In this document: one piece after another, positions 29,767-40,075 of the stretch | Layout of the letters: every line of letters starts with the position of its first letter | Numbering within the stretch: the stretch's first letter is position 1 | Origin: Candidatus Nitrotoga sp. LAW | GTDB lineage: Bacteria > Pseudomonadota > Gammaproteobacteria > Burkholderiales > Gallionellaceae | Direction of reading: 5' to 3' | Assembly (NCBI GenBank): GCA_003402315.1 | Contig: QFXI01000021.1 | Location: 229,587 to 293,586, forward strand | DNA length: 64,000 bases | The notes under the pieces: generated by a model | What the model was told of the DNA's origin: nothing | The model's database searches: none | The model's input: the letters and a program-made list of their open reading frames with translations, nothing else | Made by a program: the position numbers and the translations under genes

Positions 29767-30558
29767 TTATTGTTTCATGATTGCGTGGATGTAATTGCTG
29801 GGAATGGCATATGAAATGCCGCTTGGATGGGTTAACACGTTTTCTTTAGTGTCTTTTACGAATACCATGTTCAGAATACCAATGACTTTACCAGTTTTTG
29901 GATCAAATAACGGACTTCCGCTATTCCCTGGATAGGCAGTTCCATCCAATTGAAATACCAAATATGGTGTGCGCAGCCGCTTAATTATTTTTATATCAAG
30001 CTGTTTCGTAGATAGTGCCGGAATGACAATAGGGGTAATCGCCGAAATAATGGCCTGGTGCGTCACCGGGTAGAGTCCTAGTACCATGCCAATGGGAAAG
30101 CCGGTAAAGGCAACTGCTTCTCCCTCTTTTGCAGTGTCTGAATCGCCAATCACCAAAGCAGGCAATGGTTCGCCACTGATTTTCAACAATGCCAAGTCAT
30201 GCTCAACGTCAACTTCGACTACAGTTGCAGGCCGAGCCTTGGCTGATGCACCACGACCTATAAAAATAGCCAGCGATTCTTTTTTTTCCGTATTTAGATT
30301 TTGCGGAACAACATGGGCATTGGTAATAATATGAAGACCATCGCCTACAGCAAATCCAGTTCCAAGAAAATTGGCTGGTGGGGCGCGAGTGTGCAATATG
30401 GTTCCGACAGCCACAACGGAAGGCCTGACTATTTCTATGGTCTGGGAGAGGTCTCCCGCAAATACATTGCCAAAATGGCAACACAGGATCAAAAACGAAG
30501 TACGTATGAACTCAATAGCAATTTTTTTTGTTCGGCCATCAAACGGAAATCCAGCCAC
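29767..30558 (-). CDS. Exported trypsin-like serine protease (S1/DegP-like, no PDZ)
   Basis: 263 residues from a GTG at 30558. This start gives a normal signal peptide ('TKKIAIEFIRTSFLILCCHF' to VFAG). The catalytic triad is visible: His in ITNAHVV, Asp in EHDLALL, Ser in GNSGSP. There is no PDZ domain, so it is a short Deg-type periplasmic protease or a relative. The open frame continues upstream to an ATG at 30777, but that extension (74 residues) would bury the signal peptide and looks non-coding. Its partner and target are unknown. Confidence 0.82.
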   Translation of the reverse strand: MAGFPFDGRTKKIAIEFIRTSFLILCCHFGNVFAGDLSQTIEIVRPSVVAVGTILHTRAPPANFLGTGFAVGDGLHIITNAHVVPQNLNTEKKESLAIFIGRGASAKARPATVVEVDVEHDLALLKISGEPLPALVIGDSDTAKEGEAVAFTGFPIGMVLGLYPVTHQAIISAITPIVIPALSTKQLDIKIIKRLRTPYLVFQLDGTAYPGNSGSPLFDPKTGKVIGILNMVFVKDTKENVLTHPSGISYAIPSNYIHAIMKQ

Positions 30559-30923
30559 CTTAATGCCCTTTCTTACGTGCTTAATATAACAATGCCATTG
30601 ACTAGCATGGTACGTACTATTTACAGCGTCCAGGTTGGATAACAAACGAGTAAACAAGTGGCCTAAACACCTACTTCCAACAAACAAATCGATAAGCACC
30701 TTGGCCGCGGAACGGTCGGATGTACACTCATTGTCAATCACGATAAGTCCTAGATAATATTGAATTTTAACAGACAATTATGCACTTAGGCCGCTATCAA
30801 AACAAGCATAACAAAAGCAATAATGGCTCGAAGAATCTTAAGTAAACCTTCAGGTAACGACAAAACATGACGTATCAGTCCGCGAAGAGTAAAATGCGCC
30901 TTTAGTTAGATAGTTGATTACAA

Positions 30924-31817
30924 ATGTCCATTCAGTGGTTTCCCGGCCACATGGTTTCGGCACGCAAAAAAGCGGCCGAAACCATGGAACGTGTCGATAT
31001 GATCATAGAAGTGCTGGATGCGCGCGTGCCGGAAGCAGGCAGCAATCCTGTCATTAAGGAGCTGCGCTTGCATCGGCAACGACCCTGTTTGAAAATTCTT
31101 AATAAAGCCGATTTGGCAGATCCTGCCGCTACTACAGCTTGGCTGAACTTTTACAATGAACAAAAAGGAATTAAGGCTGTAGCACTTTCTTGCAAAAAAC
31201 CAGGAGATGTCGCTAAGGTTCCCGGTTTGTGCGAGATGCTTGCCCCGCATCGTGACAATAGACTCAAGCCACTGCGCATGATGATCATGGGCATTCCTAA
31301 TGTAGGAAAATCCACACTGATAAATGCGCTACTGAAGCGTCGGGTAGCGGCTGTAGGCGACGAGCCGGCAGTGACCAAAAATCAGCAAGGATTCGACCTG
31401 AATGAACGGATGACGCTAATCGATACGCCGGGGCTAATGTGGCCAAAAATTGAATATGACAGCGACGGCCTCATGCTGGCCGCAAGCCACGCGGTAGGAC
31501 GCAATGCCATAATCGACGAAGAAGTGGCCAGTTTTCTGGGCGATATCCTCCTGGCAGGTTACCCCAACCTGCTTGCAAATCGTTACGGATTTCCCGTAGA
31601 AGGTCTGGATGGAGTAGGCATTATCGAAGCAGTCGCAAAACGGCGCGGTTATCTACTCAAGGGGGGCGTTCCAGATCTGGAAAAAGCTGCTCTCATGTTG
31701 TTGCAGGATTACCGCACAGGAGCACTTGGGCGCATCAGCTTGGAAACACCAAAAAGCCGCAATATAATGTTAGCCGAACAAGCCTTGATTAAAGCAAGGG
31801 AACAAACGTCAATATAA
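30924..31817 (+). CDS. rbgA: Ribosome biogenesis GTPase RbgA/YlqF
   Basis: 297 residues, a circularly permuted GTPase: 'IQWFPGHMVSARKKAAETME' first, then G4 (NKAD, about 57), G1 (GIPNVGKSTLIN, about 122) and G3 (DTPGLMWP, about 170), and a C-terminal helical RNA-binding domain. It acts late in 50S assembly. Single gene with short leader. Confidence 0.95.
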   Translation: MSIQWFPGHMVSARKKAAETMERVDMIIEVLDARVPEAGSNPVIKELRLHRQRPCLKILNKADLADPAATTAWLNFYNEQKGIKAVALSCKKPGDVAKVPGLCEMLAPHRDNRLKPLRMMIMGIPNVGKSTLINALLKRRVAAVGDEPAVTKNQQGFDLNERMTLIDTPGLMWPKIEYDSDGLMLAASHAVGRNAIIDEEVASFLGDILLAGYPNLLANRYGFPVEGLDGVGIIEAVAKRRGYLLKGGVPDLEKAALMLLQDYRTGALGRISLETPKSRNIMLAEQALIKAREQTSI

Positions 31818-31954
31818 CCAATTCATACGAAGAGCAATTTCAAAAATTTCCGTACCCGTAATATCGCTGTAGAAAACTAGCTTACCCAATAATTGAAACG
31901 CCCTTTCACCCTAAGCAGCCCTCGGCATAATTTAACTTCTGTAGGATATCACCA

Positions 31955-33427
31955 GTGCAGTTAAACAAACTTTACTTATACGTTTTTTCCGTTTGCATTG
32001 CACTTACCGCAGTGTCTACGGTTCATGCGGAGGAAAAAGTTTTGAATAGCTCGCTTGATTCCATACCAGTAGATTCCGTACCGCAACCTTCTACTGACTC
32101 CAATCTGACACTCACTGTCGACCCTAACCTTCCGCAAAACGATTTATGGCAACGCATCCGTAATGGTTACGCGTTGCGCAAGTTGAATAGCCCGCTAGTG
32201 GCAAACCACGAACAATGGTACGCAAAACGTCCGGACTATATGCAACGGATGACTGAGCGTGGGCAGCGCTATCTCCACTTTATTGTAGAAGAAGTCGAGC
32301 GGCGCGGAATGCCATCGGAAATAGCGCTGCTACCCATGATCGAAAGCGCGTTTAATCCAGGGGGCTATTCCACCTCTAGCGCTTCCGGCATCTGGCAGTT
32401 CATCCCGTCTACTGGCAAACATTTTGGCATGAAGCAAAACTGGTGGTATGACGGGCGGCGCAATATCATCAGCGCAACCCTTGGTGCGCTCGACTACCTG
32501 CAAAAACTGCATGGCATGTTTGGCGATTGGGAATTGGCACTTGCCGCTTACAATTGGGGGGAAGGTGCAGTACAGCGGGCACTTACACATAACCGCAAAC
32601 TGGGTCTGCCGGCGAATTACGCCAACCTGAAAATGCCGTCCGAAACACGCAACTATGTACCCAAGCTGCAAGCAATAAAAAATATTATCAGTGACCCAGC
32701 CAGCTTTGGTTTGGCGCTGCATCCCGTTCCGGATCAACCGTATTTCGTTGCTGTCAGCACATCAAAAAATATTGATATGGAACTTGCCGCAGGGCTAGCG
32801 GATGTTACGCTGGATGAATTCCGCGCGCTGAATCCCGCCCACAACCGTCCGGTTATCCTACAAGAAAATTCAGAAGTACTATTGCTACCCGTGGACAAAG
32901 TGGACACCTTTCGCGCCAATCTGGCAAATAACAGCCTGCCCCTCGTATCATGGCAAACTTATAAAAGCAGGAAAGGAGAACAAATAAACGGACTCGCGAC
33001 ACGCTTCGGCCTGTCACCAGAGACATTTCGATCCATCAATGGCCTGTCAACAAAACAACTTAAGGTAAATACCGGGCAGATGCTACTGGTACCACTTAAT
33101 GGTCAGAGTGCAGAAAATGAATTCGGGGCATTTAATTCTCACCCTGCCCTTGCCAGCCAGTTACCTGGGAATACTATTAGATACACGGTACGTAAAGGCG
33201 ACACTTTGAGCGCTATTTCCCGCCTCTACAAGGTAAGTGTGGAAAAGCTGCAAGGTTGGAATAACAACGTAAAAACACTCAATCCGGGCCAGCACATTTT
33301 CATCGTGCAACCCAACAAATCATCCCGCATTTACAGTGCTGATCAGAACCGCGGTAAGCTTCTCAGGGTCAGTAACAGGAAGAAGAAGTTAATGCACAAA
33401 ACGCAACGCATTGCTCAATATCCTTAA
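31955..33427 (+). CDS. mltD: Membrane-bound lytic murein transglycosylase D, LysM repeats
   Basis: 490 residues from a GTG with AGGA 9 bases upstream. Signal peptide (1-26), SLT domain with catalytic Glu in 'LLPMIESAFNPGGYSTSSAS' followed by 'GIWQFIPSTGKHFGM', and 'ALAAYNWGEGAVQRAL'. Two LysM domains follow: 'YKSRKGEQINGLATRFGL' (about 330) and 'YTVRKGDTLSAISRLYKV' (about 410). There is no lipobox, unlike E. coli MltD. It cleaves peptidoglycan glycan strands with 1,6-anhydro products. Confidence 0.94.
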   Translation: MQLNKLYLYVFSVCIALTAVSTVHAEEKVLNSSLDSIPVDSVPQPSTDSNLTLTVDPNLPQNDLWQRIRNGYALRKLNSPLVANHEQWYAKRPDYMQRMTERGQRYLHFIVEEVERRGMPSEIALLPMIESAFNPGGYSTSSASGIWQFIPSTGKHFGMKQNWWYDGRRNIISATLGALDYLQKLHGMFGDWELALAAYNWGEGAVQRALTHNRKLGLPANYANLKMPSETRNYVPKLQAIKNIISDPASFGLALHPVPDQPYFVAVSTSKNIDMELAAGLADVTLDEFRALNPAHNRPVILQENSEVLLLPVDKVDTFRANLANNSLPLVSWQTYKSRKGEQINGLATRFGLSPETFRSINGLSTKQLKVNTGQMLLVPLNGQSAENEFGAFNSHPALASQLPGNTIRYTVRKGDTLSAISRLYKVSVEKLQGWNNNVKTLNPGQHIFIVQPNKSSRIYSADQNRGKLLRVSNRKKKLMHKTQRIAQYP

Positions 33428-33486
33428 CCTTTCCTTCTCACCATTTGCTTTACCTTTTGTTGACAATTCAGCATTTACTTGAACAC

Positions 33487-33633
33487 CTACATACAGACCA
33501 GCGGTGCGAGGTTGGCCACGTGAAGCAAACCCAAGGATAATCCCGTTTCCTGGCTCATCAAGGCTGCGCGTTCGACGGCATGACGAACAGACGGAAAGGT
33601 GGTTGCAGCTAAAAGATGTTTAAGTAGTGCCAT
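33487..33633 (-). pseudogene. Truncated universal stress protein (UspA family)
   Basis: 48 codons starting at ATG 33633: MALLKHLLAATTFPSVRHAV then ERAALMSQETGLSLGLLHVA, ending NLAPLVCM and TAG. This matches the N-terminal strand-helix of UspA domains (normally 'KHILAATDFS...RHAVERAALLA..LHLLHV'), with the ATP-site Asp replaced by Thr and the C-terminal two-thirds lost. Confidence 0.7.
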
Positions 33634-33840
33634 AATTAGCCTACTTTCGCTTGAATACCTCTCACCCCTACCTTGGAAAATTGGACAGTCAGCACAATGC
33701 TGGGTAAACTTTTTTGAACAATTTTACTCATATTTCAAATATGCGATAAGTGTTCCGTCTTTTCAATGCGCACAAAGAACTCTGCATAAAAATTAAGAAC
33801 TTGAATAATAACGAATAATTTACAAAATTCCAGAAATTAG

Positions 33841-34214
33841 CACGCCCTAGCCCACAAGGAGGTCAGCCAAGCACTACAAGCCGGGGTAAATAACTTGTCA
33901 AATGTAGAAGCAGGTCGGCGATTTACCCAATATGGGCCGAATCAGCAGGCTCCACCAAAACGCCGTGGCCCGCTACTGCGGCTGCTCATGCAATTCCACA
34001 ATATCTTGCTTTACGTGATGCTTGGTGCAACAGCCATCACTGCTTTTCTCAGTCATTAGGCCGATATCAGAGTGCTGCTTTTCGCAGTTGTAATCAACGC
34101 CATCATTGCTTTCATTCAGGAAGACAAGACAGAGGGAGCACTCGATGCCATCCGAGCCATGCTGTCCCCGCATGCGACGGTATCCGCAACGGCAGCCGTC
34201 AAACACAACATCAA
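33841..34214 (+). pseudogene. N-terminal remnant of a cation-transporting P-type ATPase
   Basis: The frame reads 'HALAHKEVSQALQAGVNNLS', then GRRFTQYGPNQ, PKRRGPLLRLLMQFHNILLY (first membrane helix), an in-frame TAG where the family has Trp ('SH-stop-ADI'), 'INAIIAFIQEDKTEGALDAI' and RAMLSPHATV. A frameshift follows, and the next frame gives RNGSRQTQH. The phosphorylation and ATP domains are gone. This is the cation-ATPase N domain and start of the actuator of the PMA/calcium-type ATPases. It sits next to a broken uspA. Confidence 0.75.
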
Positions 34215-34591
34215 ACGATTGGCCGGCTGCTTGGCAATAAATTAATCCGGCGGATCTACTTTTTCTTGGCTGCGTATTCCAGTTCAAAAAAATTCGTTTG
34301 TATTACTTGTTCCACCTTAAAATTAGTTCAGTGACACTCTTTCAAATTCACAAATTATTCCAACCAGTGTTGGAAAATTCAGTGTTTCTCTAAATTTTTT
34401 TTCTTTAGGCTTATACCACATTGAACAAGGCGGCTGCGCCTTGCCAGGGGTACGGAAATCATAGATACTCCTTAATGCGTTTAAAATACCTAGCCTTCTT
34501 AGGCATACACACTATGCGTCTGTATATTTCATAAGAAATATTCACTTGCCGAAAAATAACTAATAAGTCATCACTTTCGTACGGGAGCAAA
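34215..34591. other. Gap with one hairpin, otherwise nothing recognised
   Basis: AT-rich stretch between the ATPase remnant and the IPTL-CTERM gene. It contains a perfect 7-bp hairpin CAAGGCG-GCTG-CGCCTTG at 34426-34443 with no T-tract on either side. It may hold the promoter of the downstream gene. Confidence 0.4.
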
Positions 34592-35230
34592 ATGAATTCG
34601 ATCAAGCTACTTGGTGCCGCCGTAATTAGCGTAATGAATATTGCTTCTTACTCAACCGCTCACGCTGAACTTGCCGACGGGAAATTTGGTTCTGCTCAGG
34701 TTTTTGATGTACAGCGCAGCCCTGCCTTCCCAACTGCAAGTACTCCAATAACTTTCTCTAACTTTGCCAATCCTTTTGCTGATCCGGGTGGTCAATTTAG
34801 CATGGCACCTGGCCAATATTTAAAGTTCTTTAAGGTATCCGATTCGCCATGTCGTTATGGAGCGAATTTACATAATGCTGATAATACGGTGGCTAGTCTA
34901 TATGCTGCGAGCGGAACCATCTGGGGTTTAACGTCTAGCGGTTTTTTGTTCACTAGCTTGCCAGGTGACTTTGGGACATTTATTGCGAATGGAGCCGGAT
35001 TTTCTTTAGGAGACTCTGTTACATTAACACCCTCAACTGGTGAAGACACCTGTGCAGCAACAGCTGCCTATCTTCCAAGCACAACACCCGTAAGTACAGC
35101 TGGCCCGATCAATCCAGCCCCTGTTCCTGCCACCACCCCCATCCCAACCCTGTCCGAATGGGCGATGATCATCCTAACCATGCTGGTCGCCGGCTTCGGT
35201 ATTTACCAACAACGCCGCCGCCAATTATAA
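34592..35230 (+). CDS. IPTL-CTERM surface protein (predicted exosortase substrate)
   Basis: 212 residues. Signal peptide (1-26, ends AHA). The body is rich in Ser, Thr, Gly and Phe with two Cys and no recognised domain. The C-terminus has a Pro/Thr linker (NPAPVPATTPIPT), the tripartite sorting signal IPTLSEW, a hydrophobic helix 'AMIILTMLVAGFGIYQQ' and a basic end RRRQL. In this family the signal directs processing and surface anchoring by an exosortase (XrtH type). No exosortase gene lies in the window. The ribosome site is CGGGAG. A hairpin terminator follows at 35243. Confidence 0.85.
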   Translation: MNSIKLLGAAVISVMNIASYSTAHAELADGKFGSAQVFDVQRSPAFPTASTPITFSNFANPFADPGGQFSMAPGQYLKFFKVSDSPCRYGANLHNADNTVASLYAASGTIWGLTSSGFLFTSLPGDFGTFIANGAGFSLGDSVTLTPSTGEDTCAATAAYLPSTTPVSTAGPINPAPVPATTPIPTLSEWAMIILTMLVAGFGIYQQRRRQL

Positions 35231-35242
35231 TTGGAACCTCCT

Positions 35243-35279
35243 TACTCCCACGCGCAGCAAGGAGTTGCGCTTGGGAGTA
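35243..35279 (+). terminator. Hairpin terminator after the IPTL-CTERM gene
   Basis: TACTCCCA-C-GCGC and GCGC-T-TGGGAGTA pair over 12 bp with one mismatch and an 11-base loop; a short T-run (GTTTTA) follows. It begins 13 bp after the stop codon. Confidence 0.65.
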
Positions 35280-35349
35280 GTGTTTTATGCCACCGCGCTG
35301 CTTGGCTTTGTCATTAAAAAAATTAGAGCCAGACCACTGAAGTCTCCCC

Positions 35350-36340
35350 TCAAAGTTGCAGCGCAGGATGCTCATAACGCAACTGTTCAAGGGCTGCACC
35401 AAGCTCGCGCGGCGGGAATGCCGCTATACCATGTTGTATAAGCTGCAATGCCAAAGTAATCACAGAGAGAACCGGGCGCGAACGCCGCGTGTTGCTCTGG
35501 AATTGGAACTCCAACTATCGCGCTTTACCCACCTCGCCAATCAAGCGCAGTACGAACGAGGCAAGACATGCGATCAGCAGTAACACACCCAAGCGGTTTT
35601 TCTGCGTGGATCGGCTAGCGGAGAACCCCAATCCAAAATACTCGCTTTTCAAGTCGCGGAATGACTCCCCAATCTGCATCCGCTGGGCGTACACGGCCAC
35701 GACAGCTTGAGCACTTAAGTAATCAAGTTTCGGGCTGACTGCCAAAAGCCATGGTTCGCGTTGCGTGCGGGCATTCTTCAGGCTGGCTCGAATGGTTCAG
35801 CTTACCCAGGCGACTCTTCTTGTGGCGCTTTTGATTGGCGTGTTTGATCAACACCAAACAGCATGGCACAGGATGATTTAGTACATAGTTAAATTGACCG
35901 AGTGACCTCGCTTTAGCTGTGGTAAATGGATAGGGTGTTTTGCAGCCAGCCCACGTACAATCTCTACCGGACTGACCATGTCGCTTAATATCAGCCGGCT
36001 GCCCATTACCACCGCCTCGGCAACAGCCAGTAAACTGGCTAAGCACTTTGCGTGAATACTGGGAAGCTTGTGGACAGAATGCGGCGTAAGATCGTGATCG
36101 TATGCGTAGTGGACTCTTCCTTCGTAGTTTGGTCGCTACGGAAGAGACAATAAACCTGCCATGCATGCACTGTTTTGGAGCAGACAGTCGTCCTACTTTA
36201 TTGAAATGCAACAGAGTTTTGAGGGAGGATCTCAGGTACTGACCCAATATATTCGCAGCAATGAAACTGACCTATCAATCATCCGCCAACGTCGCGGCCA
36301 TGTACCAACCAGGCTCCGCCATACCATCTACTTCTATGCA
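35350..36340 (-). pseudogene. Decayed IS4-family transposase
   Basis: Several frames read on the minus strand carry IS4 features in order: 'KLPSIHAKCLASLLAVAEAV' and VMGSRLILSDMV near 36000, 'LVIKHANQ'-type YVLNHPVPCCLVLIKHANQ near 35860, the Y-region 'QRMQIGESFRDLKSEYFGLG' (catalytic Glu in the YREK-like motif) near 35660, and a C-terminus 'AAFPPRELGAALEQLRYEHP' ending at the TGA at 35352-35350. At least two frameshifts separate these parts, so it is inactive. I could not define terminal inverted repeats. Confidence 0.75.
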
Positions 36341-36407
36341 TCAGCTTAACAACTGATACGCAAAAATTCATTTATTTAATGACGCCTTAGTACAGATTAC
36401 ATAACTT

Positions 36408-38486
36408 TTACTCCGCTGCCAGATAACAATGCACGTGATGTGTGGCGCTAACTATAGTCTCACTTGGATAAACTTCGCGACATTTCGCCATGACTTGTGC
36501 GCAACGCGTATGAAAATGGCAGCCCTGCGGTGGATGAGAGGGAGAGGGCGTTTCTCCAGGCAGACGAATAGTTTTCATGCCCTGACCATCTATTCTCGGC
36601 ACTGCAGACAGCAAAGCCTGGGTATACGGATGTTTAGGGGCATGCAATACTTCCTCCACCGTGCCACGCTCGACGATACGCCCCAAATACATCACATATA
36701 CCTCGTGCGCGAGATATTCCACCACCGCCAGATTGTGCGAAATAAACAGGTAGCTTAATCCTAATTGTTGCTGCAATGATTTTAGCAAATTTAAAATTTG
36801 CGCTTGCACCGAAACATCCAGCGCGCTGGTCGGTTCATCGCAAATTAGCAGATTCGGATTAACCGCCAGCACCCGGGCGATAGCGATACGCTGCCGCTGC
36901 CCACCGGAAAACTCGTGCGGATATCGCCACTTAGAGGCTTTCTCCAACCCAACCTGCTCCAGCAATTCATCTATGCGGCGTTGCCGCTCATCGCTATTTT
37001 TAGCGATAGATAGCGCATCCATGCCCTCTTGTAAAATTTCCGCTATGCGCATTTTTGGGTTCAAAGATGCATAAGGATCTTGAAATATCATTTGCATCCC
37101 GGCGCGATGTTTGCGCAATTGCCCCGCAGTGATGCCCATGAGTTCGTGGCCCGCAAAACGTACGCTGCCTGCGGTAGGTGTAATGAGTTGCAGCAGCGCC
37201 TTGCCTACCGTAGTTTTACCGCAACCGGATTCACCCACCAGCGCCAGCGTACGCCCCTCTGGAATATTCATTGACACCCCATCTACCGCTTTAACGTGGC
37301 CTACCGTGCGCTGCAATATGCCTTTTCGGATGGGAAAGTGGACTTGCAGATTTTCCACTTGCAAAAGTGAAGTGCCCCTCTCCCCTTCCCCAGCTCCTTC
37401 CTCACTTGCAGTCGATAGGCCAGGGGAGAGGGATGTTTTTAAGTTTAATTTCTCATTCCCCATCTGCGATGTGTACAAATGGCATCTTACCCCCTGGCCG
37501 TTTTCCAACTGCGTCCACTCCGGCACTTGCTCGTGGCATAGCGCCCACGCTTTATCGCAGCGCGGCGCGAATCTACAAGCGGCAAGTGGCGCACCCAATG
37601 GGGGGACATTGCCCGGAATAGCCGCTAATGGTTGTCCACTGCGTCCCGCATCCGGCAATGCGGCAAATAATTTTTGCGTATAAGGATGAGCGGGACGCGA
37701 AAACAACTGCTCACGCGGTGCCTGCTCGATAATTTGTCCGGCATACATCACCCCGACCTGATGCGCCATTTGAGCGACTACGCCCAGATCATGGGTTATC
37801 AGCAACAACGCCATACCGGTTTCCTGCTGCGTATCGCGCAACAGTTTAAGCACCTGCGCTTGTATGGTCACGTCGAGAGCGGTAGTGGGTTCGTCTGCGA
37901 TCAACAACTTGGGTTGTCCGGCCATTGCCATTGCAATCATCACGCGTTGTTTCATGCCACCGGAAAGCTGAAATGGATATTCAGACGCACGGCGAGAGGC
38001 ATCGGAAATACCTACCTGCTCCAGCAATTCAACACAACGCGAGTGAACTTCTTTGCCACGCAGTCGCTGATGCAATATCAATACCTCGGCAATCTGATCA
38101 CCGACCGTCATCACTGGGTTCAAGCTCAACCCCGGTTCCTGAAAAATCATTGCCATCTGACCACCGCGCACTTCGCGCATGGCATATTCTGGCAGCGCCA
38201 AAATATCTTCTTCATCAAGTTTAATATCACCGCTGGCGACGCGTATTCCATCCGGCAGCAAACGCATTAGTGATAATGCCGTCATAGATTTGCCACAGCC
38301 GGATTCGCCAAGCAGCGCAAAAGTCTCGCCTTGTTTAATACTGAACGATATGTCATCCACAATGCGCGCGCCATTGTTCAGGCGCGTCACCAAGCCAGCT
38401 ACATTCAGTATAAATTCCTCTCGTCCAATTTCTGGGGGAACACTAGGAAAGGGGCGCAGCTGGTTAAGAGAGAAGTCAGATTTCAT
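36408..38486 (-). CDS. Peptide ABC transporter, fused dual ATPase (YejF/GsiA-like)
   Basis: 692 residues with two complete ABC ATPase domains. First: Walker [10 protein letters not shown] (about 57), signature '[16 protein letters not shown]', Walker [13 protein letters not shown]. Second: [11 protein letters not shown] (about 415), '[16 protein letters not shown]', [12 protein letters not shown]. Each is followed by an oligopeptide C-terminal module with conserved Cys ([24 protein letters not shown]). It powers the permeases encoded just upstream (8-bp gap). Confidence 0.93.
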   Translation of the reverse strand: MKSDFSLNQLRPFPSVPPEIGREEFILNVAGLVTRLNNGARIVDDISFSIKQGETFALLGESGCGKSMTALSLMRLLPDGIRVASGDIKLDEEDILALPEYAMREVRGGQMAMIFQEPGLSLNPVMTVGDQIAEVLILHQRLRGKEVHSRCVELLEQVGISDASRRASEYPFQLSGGMKQRVMIAMAMAGQPKLLIADEPTTALDVTIQAQVLKLLRDTQQETGMALLLITHDLGVVAQMAHQVGVMYAGQIIEQAPREQLFSRPAHPYTQKLFAALPDAGRSGQPLAAIPGNVPPLGAPLAACRFAPRCDKAWALCHEQVPEWTQLENGQGVRCHLYTSQMGNEKLNLKTSLSPGLSTASEEGAGEGERGTSLLQVENLQVHFPIRKGILQRTVGHVKAVDGVSMNIPEGRTLALVGESGCGKTTVGKALLQLITPTAGSVRFAGHELMGITAGQLRKHRAGMQMIFQDPYASLNPKMRIAEILQEGMDALSIAKNSDERQRRIDELLEQVGLEKASKWRYPHEFSGGQRQRIAIARVLAVNPNLLICDEPTSALDVSVQAQILNLLKSLQQQLGLSYLFISHNLAVVEYLAHEVYVMYLGRIVERGTVEEVLHAPKHPYTQALLSAVPRIDGQGMKTIRLPGETPSPSHPPQGCHFHTRCAQVMAKCREVYPSETIVSATHHVHCYLAAE

Positions 38487-38494
38487 GCGGCCAC

Positions 38495-39928
38495 CTACGT
38501 CCGATTCAAGCGCGGATCAAACGCATCACGTACCGCATCAGCGAACAGATTCGCGGCCAGCACCAGCACCAGCATGAATCCAAACGCAGCTGCCAGCGTC
38601 CACCACACCATCGGCTCGCGCCCCATCTCCAGGCGGGCGGAGTTTATCAACGTGCCAAAGCTCATGGTACTAGGGTCAACCCCCACGCCGACATAGGACA
38701 GCACCGCCTCGGCCAGTACCAAGCTGCTGAAATCCATCACCACCGCAATCAAAACGATGTGCATCACATTCGGCACGATATGGCGAGTAAGGATGCGGGA
38801 AGATGAAACGCCGAATGCCTGCGCCGCCTGGATGTACTCCAACTCTCGCAACTTAAGTGTCTCGCCACGTAGCAAGCGGCATAGTCCGGTCCAACTGGTC
38901 ACCCCAAGAATCAGGCACAAAAACAATAAGCGTAAATCGGCGCGTGCAGCAGAAGTTTCAAACCACTCGGGATGCATCTCAATATAAACCTGCATCATTA
39001 ACACTGCGGCCGCAATCAACAACACGCTGGGGATAGAGCTTAGTACGGTATAAATATACTGGATTACATCATCCACCCAACCACGCAAGTATCCTGCCGC
39101 TATACCCAGCAACAATGCAAATGGCAACATCACCAGCGTGGTGACAGTGCCGATCACAAGCCCGGTGCGAATACTTTTCAGCGCGAGATACAATACATCC
39201 TGCCCCACTTTGTCAGTACCCAGCACGTGGTAAACCGCGGCCAGATTGGCAGTCACACCAAGCAGCATGGCTATTAACAAAGCCGTTATCAACAATGCTT
39301 TGCAAGGCTTGTTTTTCATCGCTCCCGTAAAGATAGATATTCCATTATCTGTACTGATTTTTCCTCCTGTCGATGACGAGACTGTCCTGAATTTGACGAA
39401 AAAATGGAATAACATATTACTGACCGCAATCAATAACACGCCGATTAGCAACCCCTCTAAAGCACCGATTCCTGTGCGTTTTAGCACATCGCCCAGAAGT
39501 TCGCGCTGTGGATCAACCAGATGGGCGCCACCGTAACGCAAGCGCGGATAATCCCGAAGTATCTTGCCCTCCGACGTTTCCATACTTTCCTTGGCATACA
39601 GATAGGCCGCCAGTGGCGCAGAATAAGTTTTTTCGGTACGGCTTTTTATGCCTTTGGCAAGTGCATCGAAAACACTCAGTACCTCCGCCGAATACACTGT
39701 CTGGCCATTACTCTTCTCTGGTAACGCGGCGCGGTAATGCAGGGTGTCAAGTAACCCCACCAGCACAAATAACGATAGCAGTAGCAGCGACACCATGCCC
39801 ACACTGCCCTTGGCCACGCGTTGCCAAGGTAGAACAAGATGAGGGCGCTTTCGTATCCACACAGCCGCAGCAAGAACCGTTGCGAGCAGTAGGTAGATCA
39901 TCGCATCTGTCCAAAGAATTACGGGCAT
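38495..39928 (-). CDS. Peptide ABC transporter permease, YejE/DppC-like with extended N-terminus
   Basis: 477 residues from ATG 39928, chosen for the GGGGTGAG ribosome site; an ATG at 40009 is also in frame. The C-terminal half is a BPD permease with the EAA loop 'QAAQAFGVSSSRILTRHIVP' near 395. The N-terminal part has extra membrane segments and a roughly 100-residue periplasmic insertion (about 65-165), longer than E. coli YejE. It pairs with the YejB-like permease at 40.1-41.1 kb. Confidence 0.88.
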   Translation of the reverse strand: MPVILWTDAMIYLLLATVLAAAVWIRKRPHLVLPWQRVAKGSVGMVSLLLLSLFVLVGLLDTLHYRAALPEKSNGQTVYSAEVLSVFDALAKGIKSRTEKTYSAPLAAYLYAKESMETSEGKILRDYPRLRYGGAHLVDPQRELLGDVLKRTGIGALEGLLIGVLLIAVSNMLFHFFVKFRTVSSSTGGKISTDNGISIFTGAMKNKPCKALLITALLIAMLLGVTANLAAVYHVLGTDKVGQDVLYLALKSIRTGLVIGTVTTLVMLPFALLLGIAAGYLRGWVDDVIQYIYTVLSSIPSVLLIAAAVLMMQVYIEMHPEWFETSAARADLRLLFLCLILGVTSWTGLCRLLRGETLKLRELEYIQAAQAFGVSSSRILTRHIVPNVMHIVLIAVVMDFSSLVLAEAVLSYVGVGVDPSTMSFGTLINSARLEMGREPMVWWTLAAAFGFMLVLVLAANLFADAVRDAFDPRLNRT

Positions 39929-40075
39929 ATTACTCACCCCGGCATTGAGTACTGAAAATCGCCCGTTCTGAGCATAGAATGGAATTGAAATATGGGCAGA
40001 TTGAGTCACACATTAAGCTCGATCTGAGCCTAATGTGTGACTCATTGCGGACGGGAAATATATTTATAAAGGCAC

